From Euphorbia lathyris (lineage: Eukaryota > Streptophyta > Magnoliopsida > Malpighiales > Euphorbiaceae), in NCBI RefSeq assembly GCF_963576675.1, contig NC_088916.1, positions 20,064,501-20,128,500 of the forward strand: a stretch of 64,000 nt of DNA, read 5' to 3'. The position numbers and the translations under genes are program-made. The notes beneath the pieces were generated by a model. It did not search any database and was not told the origin of the DNA. It was given only the letters and a program-made list of their open reading frames with translations. Positions 1 to 10,342 of this stretch are shown here, one piece after another. The number at the start of each line of letters is the position of its first letter. Within the stretch, counting starts at the first letter, position 1.

Positions 1-911
1 TTCCTTCTCTTGAATTCATTCATGTAATCACTGGGATGAAATCCGATCTTTTGAAATTGCATAAAGAAACTGATAAATTGTTGGAAGACATCATTAAAGA
101 ACACAGAGAAGAGTTAAAAGGAGGCCAAAGTAAAGGCAACAATCTTCTTAATGTTCTTTTGGAACTCCAAGCAGATCCTGAATCTCTTTTAACTACAGAC
201 GGCATCAAAGCAATCACTCTGGTTAGTTTAATTTAATTACTAATTATTTTATTGATGATTATGCTCTAATTAGCAAAATGATTCTAGATATTGCTGGTTG
301 CTGGGACTGATACATCAGCAACAGTTCTAGAGTGGTCCATGTCAGAATTGATGAAAAATCCAATAGTAATGAAAAAGGCGCAACAAGAAGTAAGGAAGGT
401 ACGCGCTCAAAATGGAAAGCTTGATGAATCTCTTATTGATGAGTTAAAATACATGAAAGCAATAATTAAAGAGACTATGAGATTACATCCACCGGTATCA
501 CTAATTCCAAGGTTATGTGGAGAAGAATGTATAATTGATGGGTATACTTTAAATGCTAAAACTGAAGTCCTCGTGAATGTATGGGCAATTGGAAGGGACC
601 CTGATCATTGGATAGAATCTGAAAAGTTCAATCCACAGAGATTTGTTGGTAGTGAAGTTGATTATAAGGGTTTTAATTTCGAATTTCTTCCATTTGGTGC
701 TGGAAGGAGGATATGCCCGGGCATTCAATTGGGTGTTGCAAACATGGAGCTTCCTTTAGCAAAACTATTATGTCATTTTGATTGGGAACTTCCGAATCAA
801 ATGAAACTAGAGAATCTTGACATGTCCGAGACTTTTGCACTTGCTATCAAAAGAAAAAATAAGCTCTTCACAATTCCTGTTGCACCTCAATATCTCATGC
901 TTGTGGATTGA
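1..911 (+). CDS. Cytochrome P450, CYP71-type (3' part)
   Basis: C-terminal part of a microsomal haem monooxygenase; the N-terminal half lies before the window. Exon 1 is open from base 3 to 221. A 66-bp intron follows (222-287, gttag...ctag, phase 0), and exon 2 runs 288-911, ending in TGA. The intron sits just before the I-helix, where A-type plant P450s usually have theirs. Visible motifs in order: I-helix AGTDTS oxygen-activation motif, K-helix ETMR (ExxR), NPQRF (PERF region) and the haem loop FLPFGAGRRICPG with the Cys ligand. The C-terminal tail resembles CYP71D/CYP71BE-like enzymes, which oxidise terpenoids and other specialised metabolites; the substrate cannot be read from sequence. 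No break is seen. A UGT 1.9 kb downstream on the same strand could belong to the same metabolism, but this is only a guess. Confidence 0.93.
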
Positions 912-2446
912 AAATTGATCTAAATTGTGTTAGTGGGGTTTTTCTAAATTTTTTTCCACTTTAAAAAGTTGCACTCCAATCTCAATTGTAAAACAAATGT
1001 GTTTGTAATACTGTTCTCGCCAAAATTATTAGAGATGTTATTTGTCTCATTTTAATAATGTATTTGATAGAAAGACTTTAATATATGAATCATTTAAACT
1101 ATTTCACACCTCTCTATTAAGTAAAAAGAAGAGTTAAATATCAGAAAATTCAGCGAATGTAAATCTAGCTTAATAAACAAAATCATAATAGGATAGGTTT
1201 ATAATATCTAAAGAAACATTATTATACACACGATGCACCAGAAAATATTAAGACTCCCGAGTAGAATTATGAGATTAATTCCGAATGAGATCATGGTGTG
1301 CACTCTTAAATTACAATTATTAAAATGCATTTGGTAGTATTGAGGCAGTAGTAGATTACTTGAAATGGGAGAGAGGCTGAAACAAACCCTGAAATTTACC
1401 TGAAAAAGAACAAAACTAACAAAATTAACAGCTCAAAATACTATAACACTCACACTGAATTACCAAAAATTTTAAACTCGCTGAAGTCAATTCCAGCAAA
1501 CCATAAAGTGTAAATCGACTTGAATCTACTATTAGACAGATTGATTGTTACACCGATAGTTTAAATATTTTGTTACACTGATGCAAAATAGCCAGATCAA
1601 TTGCTAAAATGAAAATCATGAAAGAGAGGCTCTAAAAAAGACGGTGGGTTAAAGTAATATCATTTGGGAAAATTACAACAAAAAAAAAAAATTAAAAGAC
1701 GAGGAGTTAGAGTGTAGAAGAAATCATATAGAGAAAGAGAGGAAGAAGGAAAATGAAACCCAGCATACTTATTCTGCTATTATCACCAACAAAAACGTAT
1801 TTGATAATGGGAACATGACATGCTAATCCAATAAAATCATGCACCATTACAACTTTTATTATGATCATCACCATTTTAAAAACATTTGGTTAGTTACTAC
1901 ATACAAACCATTTGTTATTTGTTGCATTTATCAAGGATCAGTACTAGATTTTCAAATGTAGTATCCTATAATGTCCTGTTTTCCTTCATTTCGTGTCCTT
2001 TGTTCTTTTTATCAAGTTTTATCATCTCATCCCAATAATCAATTATGAAGAAAGACAATATAATGAAGAAACTATTCCATTAGTGAGAAGAATATTTAAG
2101 AACCAAAGGCTCGTCGATATCCAACAAGACTGGGTTTCGGAACCTAATTTTTAAATAATTTTTTTATTTATATATTTATTTTTGTATAATTTCAATTCTT
2201 AATTTCATGATGTTAATCTTTTTGGTAATTTTGAACGTTATTCTATCATCGCATATTATGTTTTGGACCTTAAATATTAATAAGTACCAAAGGCTCAACC
2301 TTTATAATTAGAATAACAATAATGCATCAACCAAATAAAATTTATAAATGCATGACCTTAAATAAAAATAAAAAATAAATTTGAGAAATCAAATAAATAT
2401 CAAAGAAAGTTTTTAATAAATTCATTATAAAATCTAGGCCTAATAC
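912..2446. other. Intergenic DNA without a recognisable gene
   Basis: AT-rich DNA with short purine runs. It contains the 3' untranslated region and likely polyadenylation zone of the P450 (about 912-1080). No coding region, RNA gene or clear transposon end was seen. Confidence 0.6.
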
Positions 2447-2710
2447 ATCATTACCTCCCTGAACTTGTCCAAAATAGTAGATTGGCTCCCTGAACTTTGT
2501 AAGTGTCTCACCGACTCATCAAACTTGATTATTCTTTTATTTAGTTATTACAGAATAAGTAAGTTTAGAAAGTTAGTGAGACTCTTGCAAAGTTAAGGGA
2601 GTTAATCTAGTTTTATGGACAAGTTTATAGTGAGCTTGTGATATAAAATAAGCAAGTTTAGGAAACTGGTATGACACTTGCAAAATTCAGAAAGTCAATT
2701 TGGGAGCAAT
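2447..2710. repeat. Fold-back MITE-like repeat with a duplicated arm
   Basis: The left arm (2447-2516) matches, as reverse complement, the right arm (2571-2642): both contain versions of a block built around ccctgaacttgtcc and ccctgaactttg. The loop is about 54 bp. A second, more diverged copy of the right-arm sequence follows in tandem (about 2650-2710). Arms around 70 bp with a short loop and no ORF fit a non-autonomous fold-back element. No target duplication could be fixed with certainty. Confidence 0.65.
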
Positions 2711-2733
2711 CTATGATTTAATTAAACATGTAG

Positions 2734-2742
2734 TATAAAAAA
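2734..2742 (+). promoter_or_regulatory. Candidate TATA box of the UGT gene
   Basis: TATAAAAAA lies 91 bp before the first ATG (2833) and 127 bp before the second (2869). It is the only good TATA-like string close upstream. The region is AT-rich, so chance occurrence is possible. Confidence 0.35.
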
Positions 2743-2832
2743 TAATAAGTGAATTCCAGCAAAAGAGAAAATGACATCTAGCTTTGTCCCCTTCTAAATT
2801 CTCCCTCACTCTGATTCATTAAAAGCTCATCA

Positions 2833-4263
2833 ATGCCAAAGAAGAAAACAAAAAAACAAAAAGAAAAAATGGAATCTAGAGGTTGTGGTTCACATTATCA
2901 TGCAATTATTTTCCCTTTCATGTCCAAAGGCCACACTATTCCACTCCTCCATCTAGCTCACCTCCTCCTCCGCCGTCGAATCTTCGTCACAGTCTTCACT
3001 ACTCCGGCCAACCATCCTTTTATTGCTAACTTTCTATCGGAAACTAATGCCGATATCCTTGACCTTCACTTCCCTGAAAATGTATCAGGAATTCCAGCCT
3101 GCATTGAGAGCACGGACAAGCTCCCTTCCATCTCATTGTTTCATCAGTTCGCTCTTGCTACCGCATTAATGCAACCGGACTTCGAAAAGGAACTTGAAAA
3201 GCTCCCTGCTGTCAATTTTCTGGTCTCCGACAGCTTTCTGTGGTGGACTGCTGAATCCGCTGCAAAATTTGGGATACCAAGATTGGTATTTTCCGGTATG
3301 TCTAATTACGCCACTTGTTTGTCGAAATGCGTAGTAGAGAATAGGCTTTTGTTAGGGCTTGAATCAGATGATGATTTAATCACTTTGCCTGATTTTCCAT
3401 GGATCAAGATTACCAGAAATGATTTTGAATCCCAATTTAGAGACCTTGAACAACAAAAAGAGACTCCCTTTTCTGATTTCATGTTCAATATTTTCATGTC
3501 ATATTCTATTAGTTATGGTTTTATATCAAACAGCTTCTATGAACTCGAACCCCTTTTTGCTGACCATTTGAACCAACTGCAACCAACGAAGACCTTCTGT
3601 ACTGGACCCTTCTGCCTAGCTATTAAGACACCAAACTTCGCAGAAAATCAGAAACCTAGTTGGATTAAGTGGCTAGATGAGAAGCTAATTCAAGGTAAGC
3701 CAGTCCTATACGTTGCATTTGGATCTCAGGCAGAGATCTCAGATGATCAGCTCAAGGAAATAGCAATCGGATTGGAGGAATCCATGGTAAATTTCTTGTG
3801 GGTGACAAGGAAAATTAGTGATTTAGAAGAATCAGTGAAGGGAAGAGGGATTATAGTGAAAGAATGGGTGGATCAAATGGAGATATTAATGCATAAAAGT
3901 GTGGAAGGGTTCTTAAGCCATTGTGGATGGAATTCAACAATTGAAAGCATATGTGCAGGAGTTCCAATTCTAGCTTGGCCTATGATGGCTGAGCAGCCAT
4001 TGAATGCAAGAATGGTAGTGGAGGAGATTAAAGTTGGGTTGAGAGTAGAAACATGTAATAATGGGTTTGTGAAGAGTGAAGGTTTGAAGAAAATGGTGAA
4101 GCAATTAATGGAAGAAGAGATAGGGAAGGAAGTAAAAGATAATGTTAAAAAGTATTCAGAGATGGCCATCAAAGCTATTGAGGAAGGGACTGGCTCATCT
4201 TCCAAAACTTTGGATAGCCTTATTCTGGAGATTTGCGGTGGAAAAAATGGAGCCATTAATTAA
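2833..4263 (+). CDS. UDP-glycosyltransferase, UGT90A-like
   Basis: Cytosolic family-1 glycosyltransferase that moves a sugar, usually glucose from UDP-glucose, onto a small acceptor. It is a single intact exon of 476 codons. The first 12 residues are almost all Lys/Glu/Gln. The second ATG at 2869 gives a 464-residue protein of more typical length, so the real start is uncertain. The N-terminal His in YHAIIFPFMSKGH is the usual catalytic base and the Asp in FLVSDSFLWW is its usual partner. The PSPG sugar-donor box is complete: 44 residues, 345-388, from W to the final Q, with HCGWNS inside. The final Gln favours UDP-glucose. Segments such as DFPWIK, LYVAFG and EGTGSSSKTLD match my memory of the UGT90A group. 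The acceptor is unknown. No frameshift or missing key residue is seen. Confidence 0.95.
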   Translation: MPKKKTKKQKEKMESRGCGSHYHAIIFPFMSKGHTIPLLHLAHLLLRRRIFVTVFTTPANHPFIANFLSETNADILDLHFPENVSGIPACIESTDKLPSISLFHQFALATALMQPDFEKELEKLPAVNFLVSDSFLWWTAESAAKFGIPRLVFSGMSNYATCLSKCVVENRLLLGLESDDDLITLPDFPWIKITRNDFESQFRDLEQQKETPFSDFMFNIFMSYSISYGFISNSFYELEPLFADHLNQLQPTKTFCTGPFCLAIKTPNFAENQKPSWIKWLDEKLIQGKPVLYVAFGSQAEISDDQLKEIAIGLEESMVNFLWVTRKISDLEESVKGRGIIVKEWVDQMEILMHKSVEGFLSHCGWNSTIESICAGVPILAWPMMAEQPLNARMVVEEIKVGLRVETCNNGFVKSEGLKKMVKQLMEEEIGKEVKDNVKKYSEMAIKAIEEGTGSSSKTLDSLILEICGGKNGAIN

Positions 4264-4660
4264 TGGCCAAAAGTATACTATTATAAGAGTTTAAGGCCCT
4301 CTCGAATCGAGCTTTGACCAAATTCATCATACATGCGCCAAGGCTCGCCCTCATTATAACATACTCCATATGAGTTTAAAATATTTATAAAGAAAAACAA
4401 TCATGTTATTGTCGAGATTCCAGAAAATATATGGTACTTGTGGTCGAAAAACACAAGCTTGGAGAAAAAATTCAAACAATGACATATATATTAAACGTTA
4501 TAATGTATTTTATTCTTTATCAAAACCTAATTATCTCGCTAAATACTCAAATGTCTAAGCTTTTTGTGTAATTTTTTATATGGGTTTTTTTTTTTGATAA
4601 CTTATATGGGTTAAATCTTATTTGAGTTGTGAATTATGATGAAAACTAATAATAACCAAT

Positions 4661-4663
<3 letters not shown>

Positions 4664-4694
<31 letters not shown>

Positions 4695-4695
4695 G
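4664..4695. repeat. (TA)n microsatellite
   Basis: About 14 uninterrupted TA units, followed shortly by a second short TA run at about 4699-4708. Simple sequence, likely variable in length between individuals. Confidence 0.9.
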
Positions 4696-4721
4696 AAATA
4701 TATATATAGTAATTAAAAATA

Positions 4722-4888
4722 ATCGAGCCTGCTCACGAGCTTTCGAGTCGAACCTGAGGAAGTTTGGAGTCAGCTCGTTAGTGCTCGGGCCGATCCTGAA
4801 CTCGAGTCGAGCCCTATCGAGCCGAGCTTTGATCGAGCCGAGCTCGAATAGTTTGCGAACTACCAAGGCTCGTTTGCACCCCTAGCCT
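4722..4888. repeat. Degenerate cgagc/gctcg repeat block
   Basis: A dense run of tcgagc, gagctcg and cgagccgagct strings ends in aaggctcgtttgcacccct. It is GC-rich compared with its surroundings and full of short palindromes. Similar blocks are common dispersed repeats in plant genomes; it looks like a transposon end or relic. No coding frame was seen. Confidence 0.5.
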
Positions 4889-5989
4889 TTACCACTATTA
4901 TTATTACCAATTTTCTTGACCATTCGTGCAAGCTATGGTGTGTAGAATATAGTAATACAACCGTCCAATCAAATAATGCATGGTATATGGTAATGCCGGT
5001 ATATATTAGAAATCATGTACTTTGTGTGATTTTTCATAGATGGGTGTCCGTAATAGATCCATTTCACTTTGTTAAAATAACAACCAATTATATTAACGTA
5101 AAATAAGAAAAATTATAAAAAAAGACCACCTTATTTCAAGAAATTCTATAATAGTATTTGTTTATTTGATTTTACTAATATAAAATATAATAATTTAAAA
5201 GAAAATACACAAATAATTTTCTAATAGAAATAATCCAATTCAAAACTTCTTTTTTTTTCAGAAAACATACTCAAATATTAAATAGAAACAGTAAATTACT
5301 GAGTAGAACTTATACGGTGGACTGGATGCAAACTAAGCAAAAGAAAGAATGGGATTAAATATTCCCTATAGCAACAAAAAATAAAACAGTAAAGGCAAGT
5401 TCCATGAATGAATCAAGGGTTCTCCTTTTATGAAAGATCAATAATTCAATTTGTCTTTCATTTGATAAAAAATAATTGAAAAAATTCCTTTTGGTCCTTG
5501 TAGGGTCGGCTCATATATGAGAAATGGGAGGGAGAAATTTCTCATAATAAATATCTAATTCCAAATTAGATATTATCCTTCCATTTAATTATAAAACCAT
5601 AACAAATATTATCCTTTAATATTAAAGATATTTATTTGATTTTATAATATCTTAATTTTACAAAAAAAAAAATGCAACAATAAATGTCATGGTTTGGACA
5701 AAGATAATCCATGTGGTTTAAAAATTGGTAAATTCTAAAAAAAAAACCATGTGGTTTGATGTTGTTCCAAAAAAACTCTTGTGGTTTGTTTTTACAAAAA
5801 AAAAAAGACTGTGGTTTCACCGTTACCCGAAAAACGGAAAAGGGCTTAACACCGTTAAAAATGCTGACGTGGCAAGGGGTAGAGTTGGAATTTTTTTTTT
5901 TTAATTTTTCTTCTTCTTCTTCTTCTTCTTCTTCTTCTTCCTCTCTCTCTTCTTCTTCTTTTTCATCTTTTTTTTCTTTTCTTTTTTTA

Positions 5990-6087
5990 ATTTCCAGAAT
6001 TCTGAAAAATTTCTAGAAATTCTAGAAAATTCCAGAATTCTGGAAATTTTCCAGAATTCTGGAAATTTTCCAGAATTTCTGGAAAAT
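5990..6087. repeat. Tandem palindromes around ccagaattctgg
   Basis: Four to five tandem copies of an about 19-20-bp self-complementary unit (ttccagaattctggaaatt and variants). They lie at the inner edge of the left inverted repeat of the Pack-MULE. The right side has no counterpart, so this is internal filler that could fold into hairpins. Confidence 0.75.
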
Positions 6088-6160
6088 CGCCATCAAAACG
6101 ACCGTCTCTCCCATCGCCAACGCCCTAAAAAAGTAACACAATCCGCCGTGGAAAACGCGA

Positions 6161-6691
6161 TTACAGGTTTTGAAAGCTGAATTTGGTGAAAAATCTCCTG
6201 TTTCGAGCTGATTGGATTTCCGGTGGAGACGACGACACCGAGAGATAAGAGAGAGAAGCATAGGATTGGAATAACGACCACATATCAATACACTCAACAT
6301 GAAATCCATGGCCACATTTCTTCAACCTTCTCCCAATTTCATTTTCCTCGAACACGCTTAAGCAAATCACGCATTCTAAGCTCTTCTCATGTTCTTCTTC
6401 TCTGTGGAAAACGAAGAGCGAAATTGAGGCGATGAGTGAGGGATCGAGTCCCTTGGATTTGGAAGGAGACAGAAGAAATGTTGAAGGAGGAGGATTAAAG
6501 GTGTATGAATTTACAGATGCGGAGGTTGAAGATAAAGATGGAGATGGAGATGTAGATGGAGAGAAGAACCATCTAGCGTAGATATGGAGGAGAAGAACGA
6601 AGAGAATGACGACGAGAAGGGAAATAATTGCGACTAACATTATGTTTGTGTCGTATGAAGATATGCTGTTAATCAACTCATTTTTACCCAT
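6161..6691 (-). pseudogene. ATL-type RING-H2 E3 ligase fragment inside Pack-MULE
   Basis: 176 codons opening with an ATG at 6691. Order seen: a short N-terminus, one strongly hydrophobic membrane segment (about residues 17-39), a Ser/Pro-rich stretch, a GLD-like motif (GLDPSLIASISLF, typical of ATL proteins), then a RING-H2 domain. The first six zinc ligands are present (CVIC, then CGHGFHVEC), and the typical WxxH region begins with DMW. Then the reading breaks: the expected final Cys-x2-Cys pair is missing and the natural continuation lies in another frame (6315 downward). In ATL proteins the RING recruits the E2 ubiquitin-conjugating enzyme, so this copy is probably inactive. It was most likely copied from a host gene by the transposon. 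Confidence 0.8.
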
Positions 6692-7009
6692 TGATTTTTG
6701 GATTTTGATTTGGATTTGGATTTCAAACTCTGAACATTAATGAAGATGATCATCAATGGAGAAGGAAGAAGGAAGAGGAAGAAGAAGAAGGAGGAGAGAG
6801 AGAGGGAAAAAATAAAAAAATAAAAAAAAAATTGAATTTCCAACCTTACCCTTGTGCCACGTCAGCATTTTAACACCGTTAAGCCCTTTTCCGTTTTTCG
6901 GGTAACGGCGCAAACCACAGTCCTTTTTTTTGTAAAAACAAACCACAAGGGTTTTTTTGGAATAACATCAAACCACAGGGGTTTTTTTTGGAATTTACCC
7001 TTTAAAAAT

Positions 7010-7621
7010 TTACAAAAGAGTCCGTGTCTTTTGCAGTTTACAAACTCAATATCTTTCTTGCAAAAAAAAATTATTGTGACTATTAGCGATTTCTAGCAAT
7101 AAAAAAAACTGACTTTTCCGGTATATGTATCCAAAATTCAATCAACAAAAGCATGATAAATACCACTGCTAATATGATTCCAAAAGTATTGAAAAAACCC
7201 CGAGTTTAGACCATCCAGCCTAGAAAACATATTATAGGATGCATTTGGAAACTGTGATTTTGAAATCATCAGATGAAAAAGGTTTTAACATTTCATTCAT
7301 GTTATCCAAAATCAAAGGATCTCAAACATTAACCCTATTATACATATTGCAAATGAGCAAACAGAGAAGCAAAATAGTTTTTGGCCATATTATACCATAG
7401 ATGGGCAGCCGGCATAGGCGGCCGCCTAGGGCCTCCGACTTACGGGGACCTCCGATTGGAAAATATGAAGTTTGTTATAGTTAAAAATTATATAGATTTG
7501 AATTTATAACAAAACCTAGTGTTATGCTTGATGGTAAAAACATAAGGGAGGCATTTGGAAGAGTGAAAGTTCGACTCCCTCAATTTGAATATTTTTCTTG
7601 TTATTATTATTAGTGTAAATA
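7010..7621. other. Spacer with a hAT-end-like fragment
   Basis: Mostly featureless AT-rich DNA. At about 7396-7450 there is a GC-rich string (gcagccggcataggcggc, then cgcctagggcctcc) that resembles the terminal region of the hAT element at 10160-13964, whose ends also read ggccctaggc. It is probably the left-over end of a related hAT element; no partner end was found. Confidence 0.5.
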
Positions 7622-8240
7622 ATTATAAGGTTCCTATGGTTTTACTAAACACGTTATTAGTTAGTCCATTACTTAATTATAAAGACCCTAAGTATTTTGA
7701 GTTTCAATTGTTTAGTCCTTCTGTCAAATATTATTGTTAAATAACATGAAAATACAAAAATAACCTTCATTAAAAGGTCTCTCTTTCTTTATCGATATGT
7801 CTTTCTTAACTCCATCTCTCTTTCTTACTTTCACAAAATTGAGAAGCTGGAAGGTCAAGTCTTGATCAGAGAAAGTCAGTCTTGATCGGAGAAGGTAGAG
7901 TAATTGATCGAATTCCATTACTTAATTCTTGGTAAGTTACTTTCACCCAAAGGATGTTTGCATCTGTGTTTTCTCTTTCCCCTGTTTATGGTTTTTTTTT
8001 GTCGATTGATTATCCTTATTCAGAAAAAAAAACCTTAATATTGATTACTTTTGTTTTTTTTTTTAGAATTTCATCAGAAAACCTTAACCCAGTTCTTTTA
8101 TTGATAAAAGATAAACAAAATGAAAAATTGAATCATTTTATCCTATTCTTTTATGTTTGCTACTTAACCATATTCTTTTATGAAACTTAGCCATGTTCTT
8201 TTATGTTTGCTACTTATTCCAATTTTTCTATATTTTAGAT

Positions 8241-10143
8241 ATGGAAAACAGTATGAATAAAGATGGAACATGCCAAAATATGGGCTTCCGAAATGAAGAG
8301 TTCAATCTGAACGAAGCTGTAAACCAAAATGTGAATCAGGTTATGAGCCAACCAACTGTCCAACTAAATTCTTCAATGCCAAATAATAATGGTGAAGTTA
8401 TGGGTAGAGACATATTCCCTCAAATTTTGTATGAGAAGTTTGCATATAATAGAAGGGGTAGACCACCTAATGCTATTATTAAAGGAAGGGATATCAACAA
8501 TGTCATTAACACAGAAGCAAATAGAACTCGGGGTATGGAGCAACAAAATGAAATGGAAGAGAGTGACAATGATAGTGATGAAGACTATCGCTTATCTGAC
8601 GATGAGGAGATGGCCTTAGAAGAAGGAGATGCAAATGATAATATTCTTATGCAAAAAGGGGGGGCAAATGGCAACAATGACTATATTTTTTATGAAAATA
8701 TAGAATGTGACAATTCTAATTTGAGTGAAGTAGAATCTGACAAGGAGGTGGACATTTACTCTTCGAGTGATGATAATGCCAATGATGCAATCCATTCAAA
8801 GAGGAGAAGGAAGAGGAAGGATTTATTCCAGGGTTTGTATGATAACCCTTTTATTGATCCTGGAAATGGCAACATCAACTTTCAATTAGGTCAAGTTTTT
8901 GATGACGTAGCAATATTTAGGGGAGCATTACGAGACTATTCAGTCAATGGTGGATATGTTGTGACTAGGGTAAAAAATGACTTGAATAGGGTTACTGCTA
9001 AGTGCGGTGGTGTGAATTGTAATTGGAGAATTCATGCTTCTATGGTACAAGATGGTAAAACCTTTATGGTTAAGAAACTCAATGATGTGCATTCTTGTGT
9101 TCGACCTTTAGGGAATAAAAATCCTAATGCAAGGACCAAATGGATCGCTGAAAAGTTGAAAATTTTGCTACAAGGAGATTCTAATGTCACATATGACACA
9201 ATGCAAGCTACTTTAACACATGATTGGGGCATCGAAGTTCCATTGTGGCAATTATATAAGGTTAGGAATCTGGCTAGAAATGGTGATGCAGGGGTGCATG
9301 TTGAATCCTACAGGCAACTACACATATGGATTACAAATATTAAAAGATCAAATCTTGGCACGTGTTTTAAGTTAGAATACCAACCAAGAGATAACTTGGA
9401 TCATCCACCCCATTTTAAAAGTATATTTTTGTGTTTTGAGGGCATGAAAAAGGGTTTTCTGGAAGGTTGTAGACCATTTATTGGATTGGATGGATGTCAC
9501 TTGAAGGGTCCATATGGTGGTGTTTTATTAGCAACTATTTCTATGGATGGTAATAAAGGTATCTTTCCTTTATCCATTGGAATAGTTGAAGTTGAATGTT
9601 ATAGTTCATGGAGTTTCTTCTTGGAAAGTCTTAAGTCATGCATAGATATTGGGGCTGAAGATAGGCCATTTACTTTCATGTCTGATCGATAAAAAGTAAG
9701 TATGATTTTCGATCTGTATCAATGCCTAATAACATATGATGTCTAATATCACATGTTTATCCATATTGTTGTCTACTATGTGAAAATTAATGATTTGCCT
9801 AATATGTTGACAGGGAATTATAGATGATGTAAAAGAGATATTTCTGAATGCATGCCAATGACATTGTGCTCAACACTTGTGGATGAACTTCAAATCAAAG
9901 TTTCCAGGTTCTGGCTTAAGGAAAGAATTTTGGGGTGCAGTGAAGGCTACTAGTTCCTTTGACTTCTGGAGTTATATGAGAAAAATGAAGGATCAACTTG
10001 ATGGAAAACCCAATGAATGGTTGATGAATCTTCTGTTATCACAATGGTCTAAACACGCATTTTGGGCTGAAGCGAAATCTGAGCATGTAACTAACAACAT
10101 GACAAAAACATTCAATACTTGGATTCTAAAGTTAAGAGGTCGT
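8241..10143 (+). pseudogene. MuDR (mudrA-like) transposase, 5' part
   Basis: DNA-binding and catalytic half of a Mutator transposase. The ATG at 8241 directly follows a likely splice acceptor (tattttag). An acidic N-terminal region (about residues 80-190) precedes a MuDR DNA-binding domain (GQVFDDVAIF to VHSC). The MULE transposase domain follows, with the first catalytic Asp in GLDGCHLKG and the second in MSDR. A 118-bp GT-AG intron lies at 9696-9813. Two premature stops are seen: TAA at 9690-9692 (a CAA is expected there) and TGA at 9859-9861 (a CGA is expected). The frame is then cut at 10143 by Sirevirus-1. The continuation is at 35063. Dead as it stands. Confidence 0.88.
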
Positions 10144-10342
10144 TGTTGGTCCCGTATAACAGGACCGGCTCCAGCGTTTTGGAGGCCCTAGGCGGCTTTT
10201 ATATTCTCTTTTTTCATATGTAAATTTATTATTTTCCAAGCAATAATTTCTAAATAGTTGAACAATTATATTATTAACAATAACTAATTATCATATATTA
10301 GTTTTGATGCAACAAACAAAATCAAATAATAATAAACTAAAG

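Larger units (their letters stand above)
4264..5717. other. Intergenic DNA, no gene seen
   Basis: AT-rich spacer behind the UGT. It holds a TA microsatellite and a degenerate cgagc-rich repeat, listed separately. No further coding or RNA gene was recognised. Confidence 0.6.
5727..7000. mobile_element. Pack-MULE: Mutator-like element with captured RING gene
   Basis: A 1.27-kb non-autonomous DNA transposon. The left end (from 5727) and the right end (to 7000, read in reverse complement) match over about 170 bp, including GGTAAATTC, tgtggtttgatgtt, cgttacccgaaaaacgg and tgctgacgtggca. Pyrimidine/purine tracts extend the pairing inward. The element is flanked by a perfect 9-bp target duplication, TTTAAAAAT, at 5718-5726 and 7001-7009. 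Long terminal inverted repeats and 9-bp duplications are the hallmarks of Mutator-like elements. There is no transposase inside; the middle holds a fragment of a host RING-H2 gene on the minus strand. Confidence 0.9.

Noticed and set aside
7954..8190. 78-codon ORF before the MuDR gene
   Set aside because: Low-complexity Phe/Leu-rich reading in AT-rich DNA; it lies in the untranslated leader or an intron before the ATG at 8241.
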